DNA of 64,000 bases from Phaeospirillum sp. (GTDB lineage Bacteria; Pseudomonadota; Alphaproteobacteria; Rhodospirillales; Magnetospirillaceae): assembly GCA_030824585.1 (NCBI GenBank), contig JAVBXM010000165.1, positions 19,693-83,692 on the forward strand, given 5' to 3'. Under the pieces are notes generated by a model. It ran no database searches. It was not told the origin of the DNA and worked only from the letters and a program-made list of their open reading frames with translations. Below, piece by piece: positions 51,990-61,503 of the stretch (positions are counted from its first letter, which is position 1; every line of letters starts with the position of its first letter). Position numbers and translations under genes: made by a program.

Positions 51990-53816
51990 TCAATTCGTAC
52001 CGGATGAAGATGATATCGTCGAGGCGTTATCGATGGTTGTGGGTTGGGTTGGCGGCGATCCGGACACCGGTGCCGTCAAGGCGTCCGCCAGTGCCAGCCG
52101 GGTGAGAACGTTATCGGCCAGCGGCTGGGCGTCGGTCAGATTGCGGAAGATCGAGAGGTAGCCCTTGCTGACCAGCAATGGCTGGGACAGGGCGTAGATC
52201 AACTCGGCCAGTTCGTTGACCTTCTGCGATAGGGTTGTCCGGTCAACCTCCGACAAAGCCAGCTCCGGGCGATTGAGGACGTCCCGCACCCGGTGGGCGA
52301 CGAAGGCCATCACGAAGTAACGGCCGTGGCGGAAGAACATGCGCCGGGCATAGGCGACTTCTGATCGCTCCGAGGCGGCGAGAATTTGGTCAATGAACCG
52401 GAAAACACGGACGGCGCGACAGACACGCAAGCCGGAGAGGGTGGGCGTGAAAATCTGTCCATAATGGGTGCCGTCCTGTTCCCACAGCCGTCCGATCTCC
52501 TTCTTCGCAGTCACCACCAGATCGACAGCGTTCGGGTGCGTCCGGCGCGGCGCCGGTTGAACGTCGCGGCTGTGGACGACGGGGAAGGACAGGCAGGACA
52601 ACGCCACGGCGGCTTCCTCCAGGGTGAAGGCATCTTCCCGCCGTGCTCGCGCTTCCGCCGAGGGCCGGTAATGGTAAGTGATGCCCGCCAGGGCCAGTTC
52701 CTGCCGCAACCGCTCCTGGTTGGGGTCGAGCGCCGCGAAGTCCACGCCGCGCACCACGTTCTGGTGATTGCGCGCCCGGGTGATTTCCAGGCCGAACTCG
52801 CCAACCCCGGCGCCCACCTCGATGACGGTGATCAGCACCTTGGCGTCGGGGGAAATGATGCCCACGGCGGCGACGGTTCCCGCCGTCTGCGCCCCATTGA
52901 CGATCGAAAGTTTCTTGAAGCCGAAGGCGCACCGGGCGGCGGTTCCCGCGGCCTGAGTGATTTCCTCCGCGACCGCCGTCAGGCCGTTATTGAGGTAGAA
53001 GAAATCCCCTGGCCGCCCCCGAACCGTTTTTCCGATGGCCACGTTGACGCCAACGGAACCGAGGTAATGACGGATGTTCCGCTCGAACAGCGCCTTGCCA
53101 TGGGTCTCGACCAGTTGGGCCAGTGCCGCCGCCGAAATCTGGCCGTACACCGCTTTGCGCGGCGCCGTGATCCCTGACCAGTTCTCCAGCGTGACCTGGG
53201 CATCGACGGCCACCGGAGTCTGCTCGGCGATCAGCCAGCCATGAATCCTGGAAAGACCCGCGGCCTCCCACGCCATGCGGGGGCTGAGGCGGTTCATGTC
53301 GGCCTGAAGGGCATTCAGATCGGCAATCGCATGCGGACCAAGAGTCTCGCCGAGAAAAGCGGGCACCACTTCGATCCGAACACCCGCTGTGTCGAGGGCC
53401 TCCTCGATTTCGTCCAAGCGCCCCTGGATTGCTTGATTGAAGTCTCCGAACCGCCGTTCCTGGAGCGCCTTGATCCCGTTGATGGTCTTGAGAACTTCCT
53501 CCTGGGACGGAGCCGCGCCGCCGCGCTTGAATTTTGCCTGCACGAAGACGAGACGATTGCCTGCGCGATCGAAGAACAGGGCATCAATGCCGCCGTCGTT
53601 CTTACCGTCGGTGATCGCCCCTACCGCCATGGCGTCGTCGATGTCGCACAGCCCCACAATCGCGTAAGCGCCCAGCGCCCGAGAAAGACGGTCGGTGTCG
53701 TGCTGCTCCTCCGACCAGTTGACGCGCTCTGGCGTTGTGATCTTCGGCACCAGCGGGAAGAACCGCCGTCTGAGCGCAGCTTCAATCTGGGCAACTTGTT
53801 CCTGGGGCGTCGGCAT
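51990..53816 (-). CDS. AIPR-family abortive-infection protein
   Basis: A 608-residue AIPR (abortive infection phage resistance) protein. Residues about 50-100 contain DGKNDGGIDALFFDRAG followed by LVFVQAKFKRGG, which reads as the D...QxK core of a PD-(D/E)XK nuclease. The central AIPR block includes FFYLNNGLTAVAEEI and KLSIVNGAQTAGTV. It starts 3 bp after the ATPase gene and is coupled to the methyltransferase gene. AIPR proteins are known from abortive infection, but their mechanism is not established. Confidence 0.88.
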   Translation of the reverse strand: MPTPQEQVAQIEAALRRRFFPLVPKITTPERVNWSEEQHDTDRLSRALGAYAIVGLCDIDDAMAVGAITDGKNDGGIDALFFDRAGNRLVFVQAKFKRGGAAPSQEEVLKTINGIKALQERRFGDFNQAIQGRLDEIEEALDTAGVRIEVVPAFLGETLGPHAIADLNALQADMNRLSPRMAWEAAGLSRIHGWLIAEQTPVAVDAQVTLENWSGITAPRKAVYGQISAAALAQLVETHGKALFERNIRHYLGSVGVNVAIGKTVRGRPGDFFYLNNGLTAVAEEITQAAGTAARCAFGFKKLSIVNGAQTAGTVAAVGIISPDAKVLITVIEVGAGVGEFGLEITRARNHQNVVRGVDFAALDPNQERLRQELALAGITYHYRPSAEARARREDAFTLEEAAVALSCLSFPVVHSRDVQPAPRRTHPNAVDLVVTAKKEIGRLWEQDGTHYGQIFTPTLSGLRVCRAVRVFRFIDQILAASERSEVAYARRMFFRHGRYFVMAFVAHRVRDVLNRPELALSEVDRTTLSQKVNELAELIYALSQPLLVSKGYLSIFRNLTDAQPLADNVLTRLALADALTAPVSGSPPTQPTTIDNASTISSSSGTN

Positions 53817-53819
53817 GGT

Positions 53820-56126
53820 TCAACTCGGCCTAATCAGCGGATGGAGCCGACGCAGATCGCCGCTCGTGGCCCAATGGGTTCCGGATTTCTTGCTGCTGGG
53901 CCAGCCGTCCTCGGGATGGGTCAAGGCGTCCATCAAAGCGACGACGCCACGGGCAAAGCCGAGGGCATCGGCATCAAGCAATTCGAAGGAAATGGCCTTG
54001 AAATGCGCCCCGAAGGCGTTCCGCGCCTGGGCGATGCGCTCGATTTCATCCAGGATGGGCTTCAACGCCACCGTCCGCACGATCGAGCCGCCCCGCGCGT
54101 CCAGGATTTCCGCTTTGAGCGCCGCACGCAGCTTTCCGCCGGTGGCGGGAAGAAGGTCGCCCAAGGTGTAGGCGTTTCCTGGACGCCTGGGCACGGCGCA
54201 TTCGTATTTCTGCGTCAGGTAATCCAGCGCCGCTTCCAGGATCACCCCCGCCTTGGAGCAGATCGCCTGGAGGTCGGGCTGGTCTTCGGCAAGCAGCTTC
54301 TTCAACCGCTCGGTTTCGGGCAGGCTGCTAGCGATCCGCAAGCCTCTCGGTAAATCCCAGCCAGCGAGTTCGACGAACTGGCACTGGCCGTTCCGGAGCC
54401 AGCCCCAGCGGAATTTTTCCCGCCAGGGACGATAATGGGTGGTGACGATGCAGTGCCGGAACTTCTGGCTGTACTCGTAGATCGTCTCGATCACCCGCTC
54501 GACATGGGGTTCGTCAATACTTCCGACCACGTCGTCGAGAACGAGGATGGTTTCGCCCGGCTTGTCGCGGAGCGCCAGCGCCATAAACACGCACAGGCCA
54601 AGGGTGTCCAGATGGGACTGGCTGAAGTAGGCCTGCGGCGGTGCGGCCTGATCGCAGAATTCGGAATGCAGGTCGAGCGATGCGCGTCGGCTCGGATCGA
54701 GTTGGAGGCTTATTTTGTTAAGCCCTTCGCCCGGGTGAATGGCCTCGTAGATCGTCCCAACATCGTCGGCTATGCCCTTGATGATCCTGTCCGTGAATGC
54801 TTGGCGCTCTTCGATGGCTGCGGCGTGCGCCTGCTTGACCCGGGGAATTTGCAGTTCAAGCTGTTCCTGGGTTTTTAGGTTGTCGGAGTACTGGTCCACC
54901 GCCTTCTTGAGGTTTGCGAGAGACCGCTTTTCTCCCTGCCATTCCCCTTCAACAGCTTGCCAAGCGGGCGATAATCCTTCATTCGCGGCAAGCCATGCCC
55001 CCAGGCTCTCGATGTCTTCTGGGGGCGGTGCGGCAGGGAGCTTGACCGTCACGGGCCAGGCGTGCCCGGCTTGGGCGGCGATGAAAGCCGACCGTTGCCA
55101 CCCGAAGCGTTCGGTCAGGCTGGCGAGGGCTTGTTGCCGCCTTTCGTGCTCCTGGCGACACTTGGCCACGGTCTTGTGGGCCTCTTCCAGCGCCGAAAGA
55201 GTTTGGAGCTTCGTTTGGACCCGATCACCAAGGCCGACGATGTTTTCCGCGCTGTCGCACAACGGGCATGTCGCCGTCGCCGGGTGATCATGCAGGAACT
55301 TGGCCCCGGCCTGGAGAAGCCCCAGAAGTTCGCCGGCTCCGCTGCCCGCCTGGGCGGCAGCGATGTTTGCCGCCTCTGTCGCCACGTCCAGGTCGGCCTT
55401 GGCCGTCTCCAGGCTGTTTCGGGCTTCCTGGTATTGGGTCGGAAAGCCTTCCAGGTCCTGGAACGCCGAACGCAATTTCCCGATGGCGCCGATGTTGGCG
55501 TCGAGTTGCTGTTGGGGCTCCGCCAATCGCGCCTGGGCCCACGCCAGTGGTGAAGCGGCCGGGGGCTTGCCGGCGGTCTCGTGGAACGACTCCAGCGCCT
55601 TGAGGTTCTCGGTGAGGGCGGTAATGGACTGCGCCTGCCGGTTCTCCAACGTCTGGATGAGCTTCTTCAGTTCGTTCTCGGACGTTTCGACCGCATCGAT
55701 ATCGATAAACCGCTTAATCTCCTCGTACCGCTTGGCGGGCTGCGTCTCGACGATCCTGAGTATCTGGTTGCGGCGCAAAATCGCCGCGCGCGGGCGACGC
55801 TCCGCAGGAGCGACGCTGGCCTTCTTTCCCTGGACAGTTCCCGAGCAGGCACCTGACGCCGTTTCGAGCGTGATGGAAATGGCATTGCCTCCATTCCCAA
55901 CGGTCGGCCAGAATTTGTCGAGTTGCGTGCCGAGTCCCTTGTCGTCCAGCGATCCGACCCGGCCATCTGCCAGGAACTCAAAGCCATCGCAAATCGTCGT
56001 CTTGCCCGTCCCGTTTTCGCCGTAGATCAGCGTCAGTTTCTTGCCCTTCTCGAATTCGAGCCGAAACGGCGTGGATGCCCCTCGGAAGGCGGACAGAGAG
56101 AACGATTTGAGAGGCGAGGAGGTCAT
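53820..56126 (-). CDS. Rad50/RecF-like ATPase with CxxC hook
   Basis: A 768-residue SMC-like ATPase. Walker A is LIYGENGTGKTTICDGF near residue 40; Walker B is ETILVLDDVVGSID near 520, preceded by a signature-like YFSQSHLDTLGLCVF. The intervening coiled coil has ATCPLCDSAENIV around residue 290, a CxxC resembling the zinc hook of Rad50. It overlaps the small upstream gene by 4 bp (ATGA). It may sense or bridge DNA ends for the nucleases of the operon. Confidence 0.88.
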   Translation of the reverse strand: MTSSPLKSFSLSAFRGASTPFRLEFEKGKKLTLIYGENGTGKTTICDGFEFLADGRVGSLDDKGLGTQLDKFWPTVGNGGNAISITLETASGACSGTVQGKKASVAPAERRPRAAILRRNQILRIVETQPAKRYEEIKRFIDIDAVETSENELKKLIQTLENRQAQSITALTENLKALESFHETAGKPPAASPLAWAQARLAEPQQQLDANIGAIGKLRSAFQDLEGFPTQYQEARNSLETAKADLDVATEAANIAAAQAGSGAGELLGLLQAGAKFLHDHPATATCPLCDSAENIVGLGDRVQTKLQTLSALEEAHKTVAKCRQEHERRQQALASLTERFGWQRSAFIAAQAGHAWPVTVKLPAAPPPEDIESLGAWLAANEGLSPAWQAVEGEWQGEKRSLANLKKAVDQYSDNLKTQEQLELQIPRVKQAHAAAIEERQAFTDRIIKGIADDVGTIYEAIHPGEGLNKISLQLDPSRRASLDLHSEFCDQAAPPQAYFSQSHLDTLGLCVFMALALRDKPGETILVLDDVVGSIDEPHVERVIETIYEYSQKFRHCIVTTHYRPWREKFRWGWLRNGQCQFVELAGWDLPRGLRIASSLPETERLKKLLAEDQPDLQAICSKAGVILEAALDYLTQKYECAVPRRPGNAYTLGDLLPATGGKLRAALKAEILDARGGSIVRTVALKPILDEIERIAQARNAFGAHFKAISFELLDADALGFARGVVALMDALTHPEDGWPSSKKSGTHWATSGDLRRLHPLIRPS

Positions 56127-56308
56127 TTTTCGGCAGCCTCCTTGTTCGACAGGTCGATTTCGAGGTTCCAGTCCCCTTCCTTCATTTCACCGGCGGCGAC
56201 CTTCGCGATCAGTTGGTCGCGTTTGACAGGGCGGAGAAGGCCATCCTTGATCAGGCGATCGACGATAAGCGTCGCCAACTGGCTCGCGGGCTTTTCATCC
56301 GTCGTCAT
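56123..56308 (-). CDS. Small helicase-linked protein
   Basis: A 61-residue acidic protein (65 if the upstream start at 56320 is used). It reads ATLIVDRLIKDGLLRPVKRD followed by QLIAKVAAGEMKEGDWNLEI, a helical layout with no recognised family. It overlaps both the helicase gene before it and the ATPase gene after it by 4 bp, so it is a genuine co-translated component, possibly a linker or inhibitor of the helicase. Confidence 0.7.
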   Translation of the reverse strand: MTTDEKPASQLATLIVDRLIKDGLLRPVKRDQLIAKVAAGEMKEGDWNLEIDLSNKEAAEK

Positions 56309-59169
56309 TGCAGCGTCCATCGGATGGTGAAGAGGTTCTGGCTGGTGACATTCTGCGCCAGCTTGGCCTCGATCTGGGCGATCAGTTCTTCCCGCTGCTT
56401 GTCCACCTCGTCCTGGGCGTCGAAGAGGCTGCGGCGCTTCTGGTTGCGGATACCTTCGAGGGTCTTAATTTGCTTCTGGCCAGCCAATTTCTCTTCCAGG
56501 GTGAGGGCGGTGGTAGCGGCGCGCCTCGCCTCCTTGATCTGGCGGTCGAGTTCCTTGATCTCGCGTTCCAACCCCACCTTGAGATCGTCAGCCCAGCCGT
56601 CGAGTTTGTCTGCTTCCGCCGCGAAGAACTTGGCGTTGCGCTCCGAGATGTCGCGCTGAATGTTCTTCTGACGACGTTGGACGAAACCATCGAGCGCTGT
56701 TGAGATGTCCGCCGGGGTGGCGGCATCGGCTTCGACCTCGCCCGGAACGGTCAGGAGACGCTGGAGCGCATCCTCGCTCAACTCGCTGCCGGAATCGGTC
56801 ACACCGGCGAACAACAGGTAATCCTCGACCTGATCCATGGACTCGATGGTGAACAGCGACAAGGTCAGCCAGCCCGATTGGCCGCGAAGGTGCTCCAGGA
56901 TACTGACCTTGCCTTCATGGTTCTCGTAATCAAAGCGGACTTCGGCCACCGGCAAATCGCGGCCCTTTGCGTGGGCGACGACAGCGTCGGCCAATGGATG
57001 GCCCAGGCGGTAGAGGTGTGCCTCGCCAGAACGGCGGGGCAATTCATAAAGACCCAGGGGGATATCCTTGGTGCGATCCGGGAACGGGCAGGTCGTAATG
57101 CGGAAGGACGAGCCGTCCGGGAATTCCGCCTTGCCATCCAATTCCTGACGGGTCAATTGCATCAGGCGCTGTTCGAACTTGCTCAGATATGCCTTGGACG
57201 CCTCGTCGCGGACCTTCAGCTTCTCCCGCACCTCGTCATCGAAATTCTCCAGCAATTGTTGGCGGGTGCGAGTCATAGCCTGGTCGATTTCCAGGCTGAG
57301 TTCGAGTTGGAGCTGGTCGAAGGCTGTCTTGATTTCGTCGTGCTGTCTGCATTTCTGATAGATGCTGGCGATGCGTTTCTCGAAATCGACGCCGGACTCG
57401 ATGGCGCCCAGAACCTCGTCGCTGGCCCCAAACACGCCCTCGAACAGTTGGAACTTCTCGGACAGCAGCCGGAAGACTCGCTGATCAGCCTCGTTCTTGC
57501 GGTTGAGGAAGTTCACCACCACCACGTCGTGCTTCTGACCGTAACGATGGCAACGGCCGATGCGCTGCTCGATCCGCTGCGGATTCCAGGGCAGATCGTA
57601 ATTCACCACCAGTGAACAGAACTGAAGATTGATGCCCTCCGCGCCGGCCTCGGTGGCGATCATGATCCGCCCTTCTTCGCGGAAGTAATCGACCAGGGCC
57701 GACCGCATATCGGCCGTGCGCGAGCCCGTTATCCGGTCGGAGCCCTCGTGCCGGGCTTTCCATGCGTTATAGATTTCCTTCGAACGGTCGTCGGTGTTGG
57801 TGCCGTTGAACAGAACGATGCCGTCAGCGAACTGGCTGCCGGCTAGAACCCGAAGCAGATAGTTCTGGGTACGCCGCGATTCCGTGAAGATGATTGCCTT
57901 CTCGGCTGCGCCGATGTCCTTGGCGGTCTTAAAGGCGATGCCCAGCGCCTTGAGGAGCGCTTTGCCTTTCTCGTTGTGTTCGATCGATGTCGCGAGGCGG
58001 GCGAACTCATCGAGATCGGCAATCTCCGCCTCGATGGCCTTGCGGTCAGCATCCGAGAGGGGCTCGTCGGCTTCGTCCTCGTTCCACTCCTCGGCCGTCT
58101 CGTCCAGTGCCTCGTAGTCCTGGTCGAGTTCTTCCTCCAGCGACTGGAGCGGCTCATGCTGGCGCAGCTTTTCTTTCAATCGCCCTGACATGGTCGTCAG
58201 CGCGCCAGCGATGGCGAAAGTCGACGATGCCAGCAGCTTGCGCAGCACCAGCGTCATCAGGGTGCGCTGGCTGGCTGGCAAAGCCTGGAGGTTGTCGCGA
58301 CGCAAGTAGCCGGAAACCAATTCATAGAGTTCGTCTTCACCCTCGCTCGGGGTGAATTCCTCCACCAGCGGCAGACGCTTGGTATAGGGGACATAGGCCG
58401 TCACCTGCCGTCGCAAGGTCCGGTGGCAGATCGGCTTAAGCCGATCTTTCAGGGTATTGAACGTCCGCTCCTGGCCGAGGTTGACGAACTGCTCACGGAA
58501 GCTTTTGAGGTCGCCGAAGGTGTGCTCGTCGATGAAGCTGACCAAGCCGTAGAGTTCGAGCAGCGAGTTCTGGAGGGGCGTCGCGGTGAGCAGCAGCTTC
58601 TGCGCATGCGCAAGGGCACCCTTGAGCGTGTTTGCAATAACGTTGGAAGGCTTATAGACGTTGCGTAGGCGATGGGCCTCATCGATGACGACCAAGTCCC
58701 AGGGCACGGAATGAACGTCCGATGCCTTGTTGCGGGCGAACTGGTACGAGCAGATGACGACAGCGTCCTTGACCTCGAAGGGGCGGAAGTTGCCCTGCTT
58801 CTGCGCCTCCTTGTAGGAGCGGGACTCCAGGATGACGCAGGGCAGAAAGAACTTTTCCCCCATCTCCTGATGCCACTGCTTGCGCAGGTTGGAAGGCGCA
58901 ATAATCAAAATCCGCCGCTTCCGCTCTGCCCACTTTTGGGAAATGACCAGCCCTGCTTCGATGGTTTTGCCGAGACCGACCTCGTCGGCCAGGACAGCCC
59001 CTTTCGACAGCGGCGAGCGAAAGGCAAAAAGGGCGGCATCGACCTGATGAGGATTGAGATCGACCTGCGCGCCCGCCACTGCGCCAGCAATCTTCTCGTC
59101 GCTGTCCGAGGAACAGCGCCGCGTCAGTTCGTGCGCAAAGTATTTCGAATGGTAGGCAGTCAGATGCAT
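56305..59169 (-). CDS. SNF2/RapA-type helicase (DrmD-like)
   Basis: A 954-residue SNF2-family ATPase. The likely start MHLTAYHSKYFAHELTRR at 59169 is typical of this subfamily; an in-frame start at 59220 lacks a site. Motif I is LADEVGLGKTIEAGLV, motif II VIDEAHRLRNVYK, then TATPLQNSLLELYGLVSF, and motif VI RIEQRIGRCHRYGQKHD. The C-terminal 350 residues are long coiled-coil-like helices. It resembles DrmD helicases of class 1 DISARM, but drmA, drmB and drmC are absent here. Confidence 0.9.
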   Translation of the reverse strand: MHLTAYHSKYFAHELTRRCSSDSDEKIAGAVAGAQVDLNPHQVDAALFAFRSPLSKGAVLADEVGLGKTIEAGLVISQKWAERKRRILIIAPSNLRKQWHQEMGEKFFLPCVILESRSYKEAQKQGNFRPFEVKDAVVICSYQFARNKASDVHSVPWDLVVIDEAHRLRNVYKPSNVIANTLKGALAHAQKLLLTATPLQNSLLELYGLVSFIDEHTFGDLKSFREQFVNLGQERTFNTLKDRLKPICHRTLRRQVTAYVPYTKRLPLVEEFTPSEGEDELYELVSGYLRRDNLQALPASQRTLMTLVLRKLLASSTFAIAGALTTMSGRLKEKLRQHEPLQSLEEELDQDYEALDETAEEWNEDEADEPLSDADRKAIEAEIADLDEFARLATSIEHNEKGKALLKALGIAFKTAKDIGAAEKAIIFTESRRTQNYLLRVLAGSQFADGIVLFNGTNTDDRSKEIYNAWKARHEGSDRITGSRTADMRSALVDYFREEGRIMIATEAGAEGINLQFCSLVVNYDLPWNPQRIEQRIGRCHRYGQKHDVVVVNFLNRKNEADQRVFRLLSEKFQLFEGVFGASDEVLGAIESGVDFEKRIASIYQKCRQHDEIKTAFDQLQLELSLEIDQAMTRTRQQLLENFDDEVREKLKVRDEASKAYLSKFEQRLMQLTRQELDGKAEFPDGSSFRITTCPFPDRTKDIPLGLYELPRRSGEAHLYRLGHPLADAVVAHAKGRDLPVAEVRFDYENHEGKVSILEHLRGQSGWLTLSLFTIESMDQVEDYLLFAGVTDSGSELSEDALQRLLTVPGEVEADAATPADISTALDGFVQRRQKNIQRDISERNAKFFAAEADKLDGWADDLKVGLEREIKELDRQIKEARRAATTALTLEEKLAGQKQIKTLEGIRNQKRRSLFDAQDEVDKQREELIAQIEAKLAQNVTSQNLFTIRWTLQ

Positions 59170-59294
59170 CCGGGGCCACGTATTTGGTCTTGCCGCACAC
59201 GCAACCCTAACTGATTGCATGCCATCCAGCCAGAAATACCATTGATAGGCCGGTGGCTGAGCGGGTCAATGATAGCCGGAAGTACAGCACATGG

Positions 59295-59720
59295 CTATCG
59301 GGTGACCTTCTCTGAACAGAGGGTACCCGCAAATCCCAACTGATCTCGCTGCCGGTCCCATTCCACCGGCATGTCGTCCATCAGATCGGCCAGTTGCAGG
59401 ATGCGGGGCTGGCGGCCGTCGAGGATGGCCTCGACGATGTCCGGGGCCAGCAGGGTCAGGCGGTAGATGCGGGTCAGATAGGACGGGCTGATCTTCTCGG
59501 CCTCGGCCAGTTCATTAAGGGATCGCACATGCCCGGATTCGAGCATCCGCTTCCAGCGATGGGCGCGTGCCAGTGCCTTCAGCAGGGTGTCGTCGGGACT
59601 GGCCTTGGCACGCACGGGCACGCCCTCGCCCTCGGGCACGATCACCAATTTACGGCCGCCGTGGCGGCGGAGCGTCAGCGGCACCCGGACGGTGAAGGTG
59701 TCGATGCGGACGTCGGTCAT
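59295..59720 (-). CDS. Recombinase-associated HTH protein
   Basis: A 141-residue protein starting at 59720, overlapping the recombinase stop by 4 bp. The middle has LNELAEAEKISPSYLTRIYR, a helix-turn-helix resembling ParB or LacI-type. The C-terminus has MPVEWDRQRDQLGF. This small gene is usually found after recombinase and DUF2924 genes in alphaproteobacteria. Role unknown, perhaps directionality or regulation. Confidence 0.75.
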   Translation of the reverse strand: MTDVRIDTFTVRVPLTLRRHGGRKLVIVPEGEGVPVRAKASPDDTLLKALARAHRWKRMLESGHVRSLNELAEAEKISPSYLTRIYRLTLLAPDIVEAILDGRQPRILQLADLMDDMPVEWDRQRDQLGFAGTLCSEKVTR

Positions 59721-61057
59721 GCCGCGCTCCTGTCGGCGGTCTGGGAGGTGATGTCGGCGACTACGCTGGCCAGCCCTTCGGCGCGCAGGCGGATTTCGGC
59801 GCCGTCGGGGGCGATGGCCACTTTCTCGACCAGAAGCTGAAGGATGCGGGCCTGCTCGGCCGGGAACAGTTCGTCCCACACCGCTTCAAAGCGGTCGAGC
59901 GCCGCGTGCAAGTCGGCCGGCGGAATGGTCGGCGCGAACCGTTCCGCCCGCGCCCGGATCTCGGGGGCGCGCAGCAGGGCACGCACCTGCCCGACCACCG
60001 CCGCCTCGATCTCGCCCGCAGCGATGCTGCGCACCGCGCAGGACTCATGGCCGGAATTGATCGCCCGCATGCAGGTGTAGTAACGGTAGAGCCGCCCCTT
60101 CTTGCGGGTGTGGGTCGGCGTCATCGCCCGGCCACAATGGGCGCACACCACCAGCCCCTTCAGTGGCGCCGGGGTGGTGGCGCGAGTGGCGGCTGCGCGC
60201 TTCCGGGGCGCATTGTCGGTCTTGACCGCCACCACCTTGTCCCAGGTGGCGCGGTCGATGATCGGCGGATGCTCGCCGGGATGGGCGACGCCCTTGTGGA
60301 CCGCCTCGCCGAGATAGACCCGGTTCTCCAGCAGCTTGTAGAGGAAGTTCTTGGTGAACGGCGCCCCTTCGCGGAACTGGCCGCCCTGGGTGGTCCAGGA
60401 CTTGGTGCGGTGGCCGGCGGCATTCAGTTCCTTGACCAGCAGTGTGGCGGAGCCGATCTTGAGGAAGCGGTCGAAGATGTGGCGCACCAGATCGGCCTCG
60501 GGCGCGTTGACCACCAGCTTGCGGGCGACCACGTCGTAGCCCAAGGGCGGCACGCCACCCATCCACATGCCCTTCTTGCGCGAGGCGGCGAACTTGTCGC
60601 GGATGCGCTCGCCGATCACCTCGCGCTCGAACTGGGCGAAGGACAGCAGGATGTTCAGCGTGAGCCGCCCCATGGAGGTGGTGGTGTTGAACGACTGGGT
60701 CACCGACACGAAGGTGACTGCGTTGCGGTCGAACACCTCGACCAGTTTGGAGAAATCCATCAGCGAGCGGCTGAGGCGATCGATCTTGTAGACCACCACC
60801 ACGTCGACCAGCCCGGACTCGATGTCGGCCAGCAGGCGCTTCAGGGCAGGACGTTCCAGGTTGCCGCCGGAGAACCCGCCGTCATCGTAGTGGTCGGGTA
60901 CCGGCAGCCAACCCTCGGCCCGCTGGCTGGCGATATAGGCCTCGCAGGATTCCCGCTGGGCGTCGAGGCTGTTGAATTCCATCTCCAGGCCCTCTTCCGA
61001 GGATTTGCGGGTGTAGATGGCGCAGCGGACTTTGCGGATGGGTTTGGGCGGGGTCAT
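59717..61057 (-). CDS. Large serine recombinase
   Basis: A 446-residue recombinase. The start at 61057 overlaps the DUF2924 stop (ATGA). The catalytic domain begins CAIYTRKSSEEGLEMEFNSL with the nucleophilic serine in RKSS, followed by VVYKIDRLSRSLMDF and GERIRDKFAASRKKGMWMGG. A zinc ribbon CAHCGRAMTPTHTRKKGRLY follows near residue 315. Such enzymes integrate or excise mobile DNA, and it is the best candidate for mobility of this island. Confidence 0.92.
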   Translation of the reverse strand: MTPPKPIRKVRCAIYTRKSSEEGLEMEFNSLDAQRESCEAYIASQRAEGWLPVPDHYDDGGFSGGNLERPALKRLLADIESGLVDVVVVYKIDRLSRSLMDFSKLVEVFDRNAVTFVSVTQSFNTTTSMGRLTLNILLSFAQFEREVIGERIRDKFAASRKKGMWMGGVPPLGYDVVARKLVVNAPEADLVRHIFDRFLKIGSATLLVKELNAAGHRTKSWTTQGGQFREGAPFTKNFLYKLLENRVYLGEAVHKGVAHPGEHPPIIDRATWDKVVAVKTDNAPRKRAAATRATTPAPLKGLVVCAHCGRAMTPTHTRKKGRLYRYYTCMRAINSGHESCAVRSIAAGEIEAAVVGQVRALLRAPEIRARAERFAPTIPPADLHAALDRFEAVWDELFPAEQARILQLLVEKVAIAPDGAEIRLRAEGLASVVADITSQTADRSAA

Positions 61058-61503
61058 CGGCCGCCCTCCAGCTTGCCGTGCTTGCGCAGGCCGAAAAACA
61101 GGGGGCCATTCCAGCGGGTGCCGGTGATGGCGCGGGCGACCGCCGACAGGCTCTGGTAGCGGCGGCCCTGCCATTCGAAGCCATCGGCCAGCGCCGTCAC
61201 CTCGTGCATCACCCCCTGCCATTCGCGGATCAGCTTGGTGCCCGCGATCGGGGCGGTCATATCCTTGGCTTTCGGCTTCTTCTTGCCGTCCAACTCCTCG
61301 ACCAAGTCGTCGAGGCGGCGCTCGGCTTTGACCGATAGGCCGCCGAAGGCCAGTTCCTGGATGCGGTAAGCCAGGCGCTTGACCAGGAAGGTGCGATTGT
61401 AGGGCGGCGGCTCGGTGCCGGTCAGTTCGCGCCACATCGCCTTCAGTTTGGGTGTCTGCATGGTCGGCAACTCGGCCACCTGGGTGAGGATTGCTGTCGT
61501 CAT
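61054..61503 (-). CDS. DUF2924 protein
   Basis: A 149-residue protein: LKAMWRELTGTEPPPYNRTF, LAYRIQELAFGGLS, and the C-terminal ARAITGTRWNGPLFFGL. This family is almost always next to a recombinase of the type downstream, and here overlaps it by 4 bp. Its function is not known; a DNA-bending or accessory role is guesswork. It is itself overlapped at its start by the small gene. Confidence 0.85.
   Translation of the reverse strand: MTTAILTQVAELPTMQTPKLKAMWRELTGTEPPPYNRTFLVKRLAYRIQELAFGGLSVKAERRLDDLVEELDGKKKPKAKDMTAPIAGTKLIREWQGVMHEVTALADGFEWQGRRYQSLSAVARAITGTRWNGPLFFGLRKHGKLEGGR

Noticed and set aside
46721-59169. Calling the operon DISARM
   Set aside because: Only the DrmD-like helicase and a methyltransferase fit; drmA, drmB and drmC are not present in the window.
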